DNA from: Anthoceros angustus | Lineage: Eukaryota; Streptophyta; Anthocerotopsida; Anthocerotales; Anthocerotaceae | DNA length: 64,000 bases | NCBI GenBank assembly: GCA_010909165.1 | Contig: MU008190.1 | Span: forward strand, 62,001-126,000 | Direction: 5' to 3' | Part shown: positions 46,758-57,453 of the stretch, piece by piece | How the letters are laid out: every line of letters starts with the position of its first letter | Numbering within the stretch: position 1 is the stretch's first letter | The notes under the pieces: generated by a model | Databases searched by the model: none | Told to the model about the DNA's origin: nothing | Seen by the model: only the letters and a program-made list of their open reading frames with translations | Position numbers and translations under genes: made by a program

Positions 46758-46827
46758 GTGATGTCAAGATAGCCATAGTTGGGAGCGGTGGCCGGCGCCT
46801 CCTCAACTATGGCTATCTTGACATCAC
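46758..46827. repeat. Foldback element with 24 bp perfect arms
   Basis: GTGATGTCAAGATAGCCATAGTTG (46758-46781) is followed by a 22 bp GC-rich loop containing GGCCGGCGCC and then its exact inverse complement at 46804-46827. The same left arm occurs at 45690-45713, with only CAACTAT of the right arm (45743-45749). At 49052-49075 it recurs with a 21 bp right arm (49103-49123). Confidence 0.95.
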
Positions 46828-46849
46828 GAGATATCTGCGTACAAGGAAT

Positions 46850-47130
46850 GGTTTAGGGGAGGCGCGGCCGGCCGGCGCCTCCTCCCCGAGAGGGAGGGTT
46901 TAGAGGGAGGCGGCCGGCCTTCTCCCTTCGGAAGTTGATTGTACCGGCATGGGCGGCTTGTAGATGCTAAAGAAACGTACATTGTTGGTGCGGAGAAATA
47001 TCAACATGCGCTTGAGGCACATCAGATAGTGCGGCGTACAAGGAATGGTTTAAGGGAGGCGCCGGCCGGCGCCTCCTCCCAGAGAGAGAGGGAGGGTTTA
47101 GAGGGAGGCGCCGGCCGGCGCGCCTCCTCC
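46850..47130. repeat. GC-rich palindromes in the DUF7869-like gene
   Basis: Four GGAGGCGCCGGCCGGCGCCTCC-type blocks, complete or trimmed, lie near 46857, 46905, 47055 and 47103. The one at 47055-47076 is a perfect 22 bp palindrome. Each is flanked by GTTTAGAGGGAGG or GGAATGGTTTA phrases and CTCCTCCC. The set recurs in trimmed form at about 49150-49235. Confidence 0.9.
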
Positions 47131-48200
47131 CTTCGGAAGTTGATTGTACCGGCATGGGCTTGTAGATGCTAAAGAAAGCGTACATTGTTGGTGCGGAGAA
47201 ATATCAACATGCGCTTGAGGCACATCATGCGGCGGTTATCGTGAGCGTGCCAAAATGGCCAAACACCGGACGAAAAGCTACGTTGAGCCCCACAAGTACA
47301 TGTTACTCGCTATTGATGGGATGGACCAAAAGAAAACGGAGATCCCACATTTTTACGGTGGCCAAAGAATTTAAGTGAGGAGTGCCGATAGTCATGTGGT
47401 GGGCTGCATGGTTCATAACTATACATATAAAGCGACAAGATATTTGCACTATGCAAACCTTGAACGATGCAAATCTAACGATATGCATCATCCAAGATGT
47501 TCGCACAATTATGAAGGATATTGCCTAAAGTCTTGTACTTGCGGTTGGACAATACTTGTCGAGAGAACAAAAATCAACTTCTTTTGCATATCCGAATATG
47601 TTAGTAGACATGGGTACATTTCGGAAGGTGAAGGTGGGCTTTACGCTAGTGGGGCACACACAGATTGACGGATGTTTTCACGGTTTAAGCCTGAAACAAG
47701 GAAGCGCACACATTGCGCTTCTCGATATTCTCGGAAAAGCATACACACCAACTCCGGTGAAAATTCTCACCGAGGTCCGGACTTGAGTCATATGTGTGGC
47801 CCATCGGAAGAGGAGATGGTCGGCTATCGTACAGTGGTCACGAATAACCTTCGTTCCAACACCGTTTAAGATAACACGGGAGGACAAGGCGGAGCGAGGT
47901 CTAGTCACGGTTATTCAAGCAAGCAATATTCGACATCTCCGCTATGGGAGGCGAAGGAGGCTTGGAGTTCTTGAAGTTCTGCATCTAATGACATCACAAG
48001 ATCACCTCTCCTAGCACCGCGTCTAGGGACAAAAAGGCTCACTTCCGGGTTTAAAGGCAGAGGTGTGGCCCATCTTAAAGAAGGGCTCTCGGCTTGCGTG
48101 CATATATTGCCGCAGATGAACATTTGTGGTGGGAGGCCTTCAGGAGGACCAGCATGAGATTGCGGTTATCGTGGAGAACAACATTGGCTGGCGCTCAAAA
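46930..48200 (+). pseudogene. DUF7869-like catalytic core, copy 1
   Basis: Plus-strand frames give SYVEPHKYMLLAIDGMDQKK-like sequence, then CRENKN in the context LDNTCRENKN (about 47543), then FRKVKVGFTLVGHTQIDGCF (about 47620-47680) and LDILGKAYTPTPVKILTEV. D-G-M-D, LDN.(C/F)RENKN and VGHT..(I/V)D..F are the conserved acidic and histidine motifs I associate with DUF7869 (an RNase H-fold-like transposase candidate). A frameshift lies between the second and third motif, and stops follow. Then FKITREDKAERGL begins the C-terminal part. About 760 bp are essentially identical to copy 2 at offset 2096. Confidence 0.6.
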
Positions 48201-48204
48201 GCCA

Positions 48205-49030
48205 CAAAATGGCGGAACCCAATCGCGACCTAAGGCGAGGATTGTTCCCTCGCGGAGATCATGAGGCGAAGCATTGCACCATGAAGATGAGGACGATGTC
48301 TTCAGGACACGATCGTGAATTCCCTCCGCTATTACATTCCAAGCAAAACCTTTGAGCGATTCATTGCGGTAATCGCGTGGAAGATGCATGCGAGGAGGAG
48401 GGCTTCGTGCCTTTGCGAAGAAGTGATGTGGCTGCAATCGTGGAGAGTTTCGGAAGCCATGCAATCAAATGTGTGTTCGAAATTGACAAAAGAAAAATTC
48501 CAAGAACATCGGTATAGGTTCCTCGCATGGGACGTCAAGAGCGGAGACACACCTTGAGTCCCTGTAAAGGTGGTAAGTGATGGCGGAGTTCATACAAAGG
48601 TTCAACCCCACCTTGTTGGTGCGACATCTTCGATGTTGCCCTACGAGCATTTAGGGTTTTGTATTGGTCATAAGCGATATGAAGAGTGGCGGTGCAACTT
48701 GTGGGATAACCGAGACCAAATCCATCACAACGCCGATCATCACAGGATGCACTTGCGTGGATGGACAACGTTTTCATGTCCATGGCGAGCGGCTCCCCAG
48801 CGGTATACAATCTTCCGGACACGTACGGAGCTATGGGCCCGGTACAAGCGACAATGTGAGCGGTCACAAACTATGACATATGCACGGTTTCTAAGGCTCG
48901 AAGGTGCACTTGAGTGTTAAGATACCTAAGTCCAAGTTTTTCACGTATGCGATATGCGGTTAAAGGCAACCATTGAACACTTTTCAAAGGTGGATCAAGG
49001 TATGGCATCCCTTCCCTCCATTCCCTTCCC
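48205..49030 (+). pseudogene. DUF7869-like N-terminal segment copy 3
   Basis: Corresponds to copies 1 and 2 but has lost many pieces of about 2-12 bases, so no long frame survives. Recognisable phrases include NSLRYYIPSKTFERFIAV, KEKFQEHRYRFLAWDVKS and YKRQCERSQT. Substitutions are few compared with deletions. It inserts between the two core copies. Confidence 0.55.
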
Positions 49031-49254
49031 TATTTGCGTTGGCTATGTGGCGTGATGTCAAGATAGCCATAGTTGAGAGCGGTGGCGGCGCGCCTCCTCC
49101 CGAACTATGGCTATCTTGACATCCGAGATATCTTGCGTACAAGGAATGGTTTAAGGGAGGCGGCCGGCGCGCCTCCTCCCCGCGGAGAGAGGAGGAGGGT
49201 TTAGAGGGAGGCGGCCGGCCGCGCCTCTTCTCCCTCCCCTTCGGAAGTTGATTG

Positions 49255-50345
49255 TACCAGCGGCTTGTAGATGCTAAAGAAACGTACATTGTTGGTGCGG
49301 AGAAATATCAACATGCGCTTGAGGCACATCATGCGGCGGTTATCGGCAGAGCGTGCCAAAATGGCCAAACCCAGCTACGTTGAGCCCCACAAGTACATGT
49401 TACTCGCTATTGATGGGATGGACCAAAAGAAAGCGGAGATCCCACATTTTTACGGTGGCCAAAGAATTTAAGTGAGGAGTGCCGCATAGTACATGGTGGG
49501 TGCATGGTTCATAACTATACATATAAAGCGGCAGCATATTTGCACTATGCAAACCTTGAACGATGCAAATCTAACGATATGCATCATCCAAGATGTTCGC
49601 ACAATTATGAAGGATATTGCCTAAAGTCTTGTACTTGCGGTTGGACAATACTTGTCGAGAGAACAAAAATCAACTTCTTTTGCATATCCGAATATGTTAG
49701 TAGACATGGGTACATTTCGGAAGGTGAAGGTGGGCTTTACGCTAGTGGGGCACACACAGATTGACGGATGTTTTCACGGTTTAAGCCTGAAACAAGGAAG
49801 CGCACACATTGCGCTTCTCGATATTCTCGGAAAAGCATACACACCAACTCCGGTGAAAATTCTCACCGAGGTCCGGACTTGAGTCATATGTGTGGCCCAT
49901 CGGAAGAGGAGATGGTCGGCTATCGTACAGTGGTCACGAATAACCTTCGTTCCAACACCGTTTAAGATAACACGGGAGGACAAGGCGGAGCGAGGTCTAG
50001 TCACGGTTATTCAAGCAAGCAATATTCGACATCTCCGCTATGGGAGGCGAAGGAGGCTTGGAGTTCTTGAAGTTCTGCATCTAATGACATCACAAGATCA
50101 CCTCTCCTAGCACCGCGTCTAGGGACAAAAGGCTCACTTCCGGGTTTAAAGGCAGAGGTGTGGCCCATCTTAAAGAAGGGCTCTCGGCTTGCGTGCATAT
50201 ATTGCCGCAGATGAACATTTGTGGTGGGAGGCCTTCAGGAGGACCAGCATGAGATTGCGGTTATCGTGGAGAACAACATTGGCTGGCGCTCAAAAGCCAC
50301 GGAAATGGTTTTCTAGGTCGGACGTTGAAGATACAGATGCAGCCT
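49255..50345 (+). pseudogene. DUF7869-like catalytic core, copy 2
   Basis: Same motifs as the core at 46.9-48.2 kb. The frame AKMAKPSYVEPHKYMLLAID then GMDQKKAEIPHFYGGQRI is better preserved here. VHNYTYKAAAYLHYANLERC, a broken LDNTCRENKN (about 49640) and VGHTQIDGCF (about 49750) follow. It carries the same frameshift as copy 1, showing the damage predates the duplication. It runs on into RKWFSRSDVED near 50300. Confidence 0.6.
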
Positions 50346-50880
50346 TTGCGCTACTAAATGAAAGCCTTACGAAGCATTATTGAGGGAGCTTGCTGTGATA
50401 TGTACTTGGGGCTTACCAAGTGGCTCGGCAGCAAGAAATGGAGCGGCGAATGGCGATGTGGTGAGATTGGAAATGGAATGTTCATCGCAATTCCATGCTT
50501 GACGATACGCACAGACCTTTTGGATCGGAAGAGTGGTGGAAGTGAAACATGATGCTTTCCGTCCGAGTCTAATGGTCCACAGTGAACATCGCTTTCAAGG
50601 CGATATGTTGAGGAGTACATCGTCCGCGGACAAGGGCCCAAGCATCGGGAGAAGTCATCAAGGCAAGGGTCAAAGACCGTGTTCCCCAAAAACATACAAG
50701 AGATTTACATCAATGATACAAGAATATTGTACTATGGTTTCAACCTTACTACGGAAGCATTTATACGCCAACGACAAAAAGGGCTATAAAGGAGAAGCTA
50801 AGCGAGATCTGGCGGCTTGATTGAACCCGGCCCGGTGAAGAGTGTCGGACAATAGCGATGAGGAGGAGGCGGATATTGAC
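50346..50880 (+). pseudogene. DUF7869-like C-terminal segment copy 1
   Basis: Interrupted frames read LRSIIEGACCDMYLGLTKWL, a WIGRVVEVKHDAF-like part, and EEYIVRGQGP / RQGSKTVFP equivalents in shifted frames, ending IKEKLSEIWRLD-like near 50815. Better read in copy 3. Positions 50590-51250 are nearly identical to 52020-52690 (offset 1432). Confidence 0.5.
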
Positions 50881-51217
50881 AACATGGATGATGTTGAGAA
50901 ACTGTCTTGGAAGAACCCTAGGCGAACATGACTTGACATTGTCTTTGTTTATGGTCATTGTTCTAGAAGGGAATAATAAAAACCGTACACATCGGGCGGA
51001 GGCAAGACTCCTTTCTTGTCTTTTCGTTTTCATATGGTACACCACACTAGTGGTCGATCATCATGTCGCAACAACACTAAACAAAAGGCTTCGATAATTG
51101 TGTTTCACGATTGAAACCACGGTTGGAAGTTTGACAAGCGGCAAAGCGGCGCGAATCTCACCTTAATGCCGGCGATTGCGACTATCAATCGTTGCGGGTG
51201 GGTACAACGTCCAGTAT

Positions 51218-51233
51218 GGCGCCGGCCGGCGCC
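51218..51233. repeat. 16 bp GC palindrome, occupied site
   Basis: GGCGCCGGCCGGCGCC, a perfect palindrome, sits after CAACGTCCAGTAT. It recurs at 52650-52665 in the duplicate. The homologous sites near 54240 and 55560 have CAACGTCGCTTTGCC and unrelated GC-rich text with no palindrome. Confidence 0.9.
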
Positions 51234-51349
51234 TACACACCGAATAGCGCCCATAAAATGTGAAAGTTGCATATATAGGGATGATTTCTACCACCCTTTC
51301 CGTGTCATCACATACCCTCTCAAGTTTCACAGTGCGGTCACCGAATAAC

Positions 51350-52260
51350 CTTTCGTTCCAACACCAGTTCAAGATAACACGGGAGGACAAGGCGGAGCGA
51401 GGTCTAGTCACGGTTATTCGAAGCAAGCAATATTCGACATCTCCGCTATGGGAGACTGAAGGAGGCTTGGAGTTCTTGAAGTTCGTCCCGTCTAATGACA
51501 TCACAGCATCACCTCTCCTAGCACTGCAGTCTAGGGACAAAAAAGGCTCACTTCTAGGTTTAAAGGCAACAGAGGGTGTGGCCCATCTTAAAGAAGGGCT
51601 CTCTGGCTTGCGTGCATATATTGCCGCAGATGAACATTTGTGGTGGGAGGCCTTCTGGGAGGACCAGCATGAGATTGCGGTTATCGTGGAGAACAACATT
51701 GGCGCTCAAAAGCCACGGAAATGGTTTTCTAGGTCGGACGTTGAAGATACAGCTGACCTTTGCGCTTACCAAATGAAAGCCTTATACGAAGCATTATTGA
51801 GGGAGCTTCCACGCGTGATATGTACTTGGGGCTTACCAAGTGGCTCGGCGCAAGAAATGGAGCGGCGAATGGCGATGTGGTGAGATTGGAAATGGAATGT
51901 TCATCGCAATTCCATGCTTCGGATACGCACAATGTGAGACCTTTTGGATCGGAAGAGTGGTGGAAGTGAAACATGATGCTTTCCGTCCGAGTCTAATGGT
52001 CCCTGATGCAGACGGAACATCACGCTTTCAAGGCGATATGTTGAGGAGTACATCGTCCGCGGACAAGGGCCCAAGCATCGGGAGAAGTCATCAAGGCAAG
52101 GGTCAAAGACCGTGTTCCCCAAAAACATACAAGAGATTTACATCAATGATACAAGAATATTGTACTATGGTTTCAACCTTACTACGGAAGCATTTATACG
52201 CCAACGACAAAAGGGCTATAAAGGAGAAGCTAAGCGAGATCTGGCGGCTTGATTGAACCC
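51350..52260 (+). pseudogene. DUF7869-like C-terminal segment copy 2
   Basis: The longest frame (51260-51883) reads FKITREDKAERGLVTVIRSK, then QYSTSPLWETEGGLEFLKFV, LRAYIAADEHLWWEAFWEDQ and KPRKWFSRSDVEDTADLCAY. This matches the part of DUF7869 proteins after the core, where a K..Y....W....GG.xxLK.VP pattern is usual. A second frame (51840-52256) has WIGRVVEVKHDAFRPSLMVP and a C-terminal AIKEKLSEIWRLD. A frameshift joins the two. Confidence 0.55.
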
Positions 52261-52759
52261 GGCCCGGTGAAGAGTGTCGGACAATAGCGATGAGGAGGAG
52301 GCGGATATTGACAACATGGATGATGTTGAGAAACTGTCTTGGAAGAACCCTAGGCGAACATGACTTGACATTGTCTTTGTTTATGGTCATTGTTCTAGAA
52401 GGGAATAATAAAAACCGTACACATCGGGCGGAGGCAAGACTCCTTTCTTGTCTTTTCGTTTTCATATGGTACACCACACTAGTGGTCGATCATCATGTCG
52501 CAACAACACTAAACAAAAGGCTTCGATAATTGTGTTTCACGATTGAAACCACGGTTGGAAGTTTGACAAGCGGCAAAGCGGCGCGAATCTCACCTTAATG
52601 CCGGCGATTGCGACTATCAATCGTTGCGGGTGGGTACAACGTCCAGTATGGCGCCGGCCGGCGCCTACACACCGAATAGCGCCCATAAAATGTGAAAGTT
52701 GCATATATAGGGATGATTTCTACCACCCTTTCCGTGTCAGTTCATACCCTCTCAAGTTT

Positions 52760-53110
52760 CACAGGGTACGGCGGGACATGATGCATAGGGTTTGAGGCCC
52801 ACAATGGTCTCAAATTCTAGAATGACCAAGTCTTTGTTCGATTGACCGGCCTGACTGGGGAAGTTAATGGGCTCTATTTCGACACTTCCACAGGTGTCTG
52901 CCTTTCCTAATACCATGCACACACCCTGGCGGGTCCATGAAACCGATGCTTCGCTCGGGTGCACACCCTACTTTTGTGTGAAATTATACGGTTTAGTGGA
53001 TCACGATTCCCAACCCATTGAAACCCCTTTGGTGTATATTATGCGGAAAACCCACGTATATTCACCCCTTGCAACTTTATCGTGTTGAATACGAGTAGGA
53101 CAATCGGGTC
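52760..53110. repeat. Element-tail repeat, copy 1
   Basis: First of four copies of a segment running from GGGTTTGAGGCCCAC through ACCATGCACACACC to CTTGCAACTTTATCGTGTTG. Other copies start near 54380, 55690 and 56460. On the minus strand it would be the 3' untranslated part following the retrotransposon tail at 56.9-57.4 kb. No coding capacity is recognised. Confidence 0.7.
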
Positions 53111-53149
53111 CAGTTGAATAATCCTCCACTCTTGGTTAGGAAGAAGATT

Positions 53150-53880
53150 CTAATTTATTTGGTTTAAAGGCAACAGAGGTGTGGCCCCATCTTAAAGAAG
53201 GGCTCTCGGCTTGCGTGCATATATTGCCGCAGATGAACATTTGTGGTGGGAGGCCTTGGGAGGACCAGCATGAGATTGCGGTTATCGTGGAGAACAACAT
53301 TGGCTGGCGCTCAAAAGCCACGGAAATGGTTTTCTAGGTCGGACGTTGAAGATACTGATCTGACCTTTGCGCTACAAATGAAAGCCTTCGACGCATTATT
53401 GAGGGAGCTTCCACGCGTGATATGTACTTGGGGCTTACCAAGTGGCTCGACACAAGAAATGGAGCGAATCGAATGGCGATGAGATTGGAAATGGAATGTT
53501 CATCGCAATTCCATGCTTGACTGACACGCACAATGAGACCTTTTGGATCGGAAGAGTGGTGGAAGTGAAACATGATGCTTTACGACCGAGTCTGCTGGTC
53601 CACTGGTACAGGACGGAACATACGGACGCTTATGAAGGACGATATGTTGAGGAGTACATCGTCCGCGGACAAGGGCCCAATCATCGAAGGGGCAGGTCAT
53701 CAAGGCAAGGGTCAAAGACCGTGTTCCCCAAAAACATACAAGAGATTCACATCAATGATACAGTAATATTGTACTATGGTTTCAACCTTACTACGCGGAA
53801 GCATTTATACGCCAAAGACAAAAGGGCTATAAAGGAGAAGCTAAGCGAGATCTGGCGGCTTGATTGAACCCGGCCGGTGA
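53150..53880 (+). pseudogene. DUF7869-like C-terminal segment copy 3
   Basis: The frame at 53442-53867 is the clearest version of the C-terminus: ETFWIGRVVEVKHDALRPSL, then LVHWYRTEHTDAYEGRYVEE, YIVRGQGPNHRRGRSSRQGS and KTVFPKNIQEIHINDTVILY. The WIGxVxEVKHD...V.VHWYR...GRYVE pattern looks like a small chromo/BAH-type reader domain, as in relatives. It begins within repeat DNA and lacks the core. Confidence 0.5.
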
Positions 53881-54369
53881 AGATGTGCATAACAGCGATG
53901 AGGAGGAGGCGGATATTGACAACATGGATGATGTTGATGGAAATCGTATGGAAGAACCCTAGGGCGAACATGACTTGACATTGTCTTTGTTTATGGTTGT
54001 TGTTCTAGAAGGGAATAATAAAAACACATACATCGGGCGACCGGCGACTTTCTTGTCTTTTCGTTTTCATATGGTACACCACACTAGTGGTCAGTCATGT
54101 CGCAACAACACTAAACAAAAGGCTTCGATAATTGTGTTTCTGATTGAAACCACGGTTGGAAGTTTGACAAGCGGCAAAGCGGCGCGAATCTCGCCTTAAT
54201 GCCGGCGATTGCGACTATCAATCGTTGCGGGTGGGTACAACGTCGCTTTGCCCGATGTAAGCGCCCGCCTACCTACGAGAATGACGCCCATAAAATGTGA
54301 AAGTTGCATATATAGGGATGATTTCTACCACCCTTTCCGTGTCATTCATACCCTCTCAAGTTTCACAGT

Positions 54370-55200
54370 GCGGGACATGATGCATAGGGTTTGAGGCCCA
54401 CCATGGTGTCAAATTCTAGAATGACCAACTCTTTGTTCGATTGACCTACGGGAAGTTAATGGGCTCTATTTCGACACTTCCAGGTGTCCGCCTTTCCTAA
54501 TACCATGCACACACCAGGCGGGTCCATGAAACCGATGCTTCGCTCGGTGCACACCCTACTTTTCAGCAGGAAATTGTCCTGTGGATCAGATTCCCAACCC
54601 ATTGAAACCCCTTTGGTGTATATCAGACAGAAACCCCTTCACATATATTCACCCCTTGCAACTTTATCGTGTTGAATACAGGAGTAGGACAATCTGGGTC
54701 CCAGTTGAATAATCCTCCACTCTTGGTTAGGAAGAAAGATTCTAATTTATTTAGTTTAAAAGAGTTTCGGCAAATGCCATGATGTAGAACAACAGTCTTA
54801 AGTGGTGTCAACTATTGAATTGCCTAGTTTAAAGAGTTTTGGCAGTGACCACCACAGAAAGGAGGCCTCAAATCGTGTGGTTGTGATAGGCTTTTGCACT
54901 CCTTAATTAACCTCGGAAGTCCTTGCCCATAGCCCCATGAGTCTCAGGCGGGGGATGGCTATGTCGCCTTGCATAGGAGTACTTGTGAGTCTTGCTGGTT
55001 GTGCATCCTTCCGCCACCCAGCTCGGGGGTTGATGATGGCCTCGCATATATAAGTCTCGTGGGATTCGTGACAACCACATCGTGATGTAAATTTGCTCCC
55101 CTAATATAAAAGGTCCGCGTGGTGACACACCATTACACAATGTATATAGAGCTCCTTATGCGGAAAAAATCCGCTCTCCTTAGTTATCGAAAACATGGCG
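54370..55200 (-). mobile_element. Non-LTR retrotransposon tail, copy (truncated)
   Basis: On the minus strand, 55140-54907 carries decayed versions of VTNPTRD, an NPPSWVAEGCTTSKTHKYS region and ETHGAMGKDF. This is followed by about 500 bp of the shared 3' repeat. It is a shorter, more deleted form of the copy at 56.44-57.45 kb. Confidence 0.5.
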
Positions 55201-55679
55201 TGTCGGACAATAGCGATGAGGAGGCGGATATTGACAACATGGATGATGTTGATGGAAACGTGTCTTGGAAGAACCCTAGGGCGAACATGACTTGACATTG
55301 TCTTTGTTTATGGTTGTTCTAGAAGGGAATAATAAAAACCACATACACATCGGGCGGTGGGCGTACTCCTTTCTTGTCTTTTCGTTTTCATATGGTACAC
55401 CACACTAGTGGTCGATCATCATGTCGCAACAACACTAAACAAAAGGCTTGATAATTGTGTTTCTGATTGAAACCACGGTTGGAAGTTTGACAAGCGGCAA
55501 AGCGGCGCGAATCTCGCCTTAATGCCGGCGATTGCGACTATCAATCGTTGCGGGTGGGTACAACGTCGCTTTGCCGCAGCGCCGCGTACCACGAAATAAT
55601 ATAAAATGTGAAAGTTGCATATATAGGGATGATTTCTACCACCCTTTCCGTGGGTTCATACCCTCTCAAGTTTCACAGT

Positions 55680-56430
55680 GCAGGCGGACATGATGCATAG
55701 GGTTTGAGGCCCACCATGGTGTCAAATTCTAGAATGACCAACTCTTTGTTCGATTGACCGGCTGGTAGGGGAAGTTAATGGGCTCTATTTGACACTTCCA
55801 CGGTGTCCGCCTTTCCTAATACCATGCACACACCAGGCGGGTCCATGAAACCGATGCTTCGCTCGGGTGCACACCCTACTTTTCGGTGTGAAATTACGAT
55901 TTAGTGGATCACGATTCCCAACCCATTGAAACCCCTTTGGTGTATATTATGCGGAAACCCCTTCACATATTCACCTTGCAACTTTATCGTGTTGAATACG
56001 AGTAGGATGCAGGTCCAGTTGAATAATCCTCCACTCTTGGTTAGGAAGAAAGATTCTAATTTATTTAGTTTAAAAGAGTTTCGGCAAATGCCATGATGTA
56101 GAACAACAGTCTTAAGTGGTGTCAACTATTGAATTGCCTAGTTTAAAAGAGTTTTGGCCAGCGAAAGAAAGCCACCACAGAGGAAAGGGGGAGGCCCCTC
56201 CAAATCGTGTGGTTGTGATAGGCTTTTGCACACTCCTTAATTAACCTACAGAAGTCCTTGCCCATAGCCCCATGAGTCTCAAGGGCGAGGGGGATGAAAA
56301 CATAGTCGCCTTGCATAGGAGAGTACTTGTGAGTCTTGCTGGTTGTGCATCCTTCCGCCACCCAGCTCGGGGGGTTGATGATGGCCTCGCATATATAGGG
56401 ATGATTTCTACCACCCTTTCCGTGTCATTC
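55680..56430 (-). mobile_element. Non-LTR retrotransposon tail, copy 2
   Basis: The frame at 56361-56143 reads MAEGCTTSKTHKYSPMQGDY, VFIPLALETHGAMGKDFCRL and IKECAKAYHNHTIW. The K..KYSP...DYxFIPLALETHG pattern fits the restriction-like endonuclease region that follows reverse transcriptase in R2/NeSL-type non-LTR elements of plants and algae. The shared 3' repeat follows on the left. Confidence 0.5.
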
Positions 56431-56439
56431 ATACCCTCT

Positions 56440-57453
56440 CAAGTTTCACAGTGCGGGACATGATGCATAGGGTTTGAGGCCCACCATGGTGTCAAATTCT
56501 AGAATGACCAACTCTTTGTTCGATTGACTGGGGGAAGTTAATGGGCTCTATTTCGACACTTCCACGGTGTCTCGCCTTTCCTAATACCATGCACACACAC
56601 ACCAGGCGGGTCCATGAAACCGATGCTTCGCTCGGGTGCACACCCTACTACGGTGTGAAATTATGCGTTTAGTGGATCACGATTCCCAACCCATTGGAAA
56701 CCCCTTTGGTGTATATTGTGAAACCCCTTCACATATATTCACCCCTTGCAACTTTATCGTGTTGAATACGAGTAGGACAATCGGGTCCAGTTGAATAATC
56801 CTCCACTCTTGGTTAGGAAGAAGATTCTAATTTATTTAGTTTAAAGAGTTTGAATGCCATGATGTAGAACAACAGTCTTAAGTGGTGTCAACTATTGAAT
56901 TGCCTAGTTTAAAGAGTTTTGGCAGTGACCACCACGGAGGAAGGGAGGCCCTCAAATCGTGTGGTTGTGATAGGCTTTTGCACTCCTTAATTAACCTCTG
57001 AGTCCTTGCCCATGGCCCCATGAGTCTCAGGCGAGGGATGGCTATAGTCGCCTTGCATAGGAGAGTACTTGTGAGTCTTGCTGGTTGTGCATCCTTCCGC
57101 CACCCAGCTCGGGGGGTTGATGATGACGCGCTCGCATATAGAGTCTCTCGTGGGATTCGTGACAACCACATCAGCGATGTAAATTTGCTCCCCCTAATAT
57201 AAAAAAGGTCCGCCGTGAGTGACACACCATTACACAATGTATATGGGCGCTCCTTGTACGGAAAAAATCCGCTCTCCTTAGTTATCGAAAACATGACGTC
57301 GCGTAGCAATTTGTTGCCACCCACAGGACAACGAGCCAAATGGGATCCGGAATCGTCGATGGCAACTCCACAACTGCACGTGGGAAGAGAAGAGGCCAGA
57401 GGATGAGCCAAACCGAGGCGGACCCTCATCGCGGTAGAATGGGGCGGCAGCAC
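56440..57453 (-). mobile_element. Non-LTR retrotransposon tail, most complete copy
   Basis: The minus-strand frame 57453-56878 (191 codons) reads MRVRLGLAHPLASSLPTCSC, then GVAIDDSGSHLARCPVGGNK. The C-x-C...H...C finger and following FSITKESGFFPYKER are typical of the region between reverse transcriptase and restriction-like endonuclease in R2/NeSL-type elements. In other frames VTNPTRDSICERVIINPPSW and ETHGAMGKD follow. A stop at 56878 ends the ORF and the 3' repeat runs to 56440. The reverse transcriptase itself is missing. Confidence 0.55.

Noticed and set aside
36890-57000. A single giant transposon with inverted terminal repeats from about 36.9 to 57 kb
   Set aside because: The inverse similarity between 36.9 kb and the 53-57 kb repeats is convincing over only some tens of bases, and the right-hand motif exists in four copies, so no clean pair of termini can be defined.
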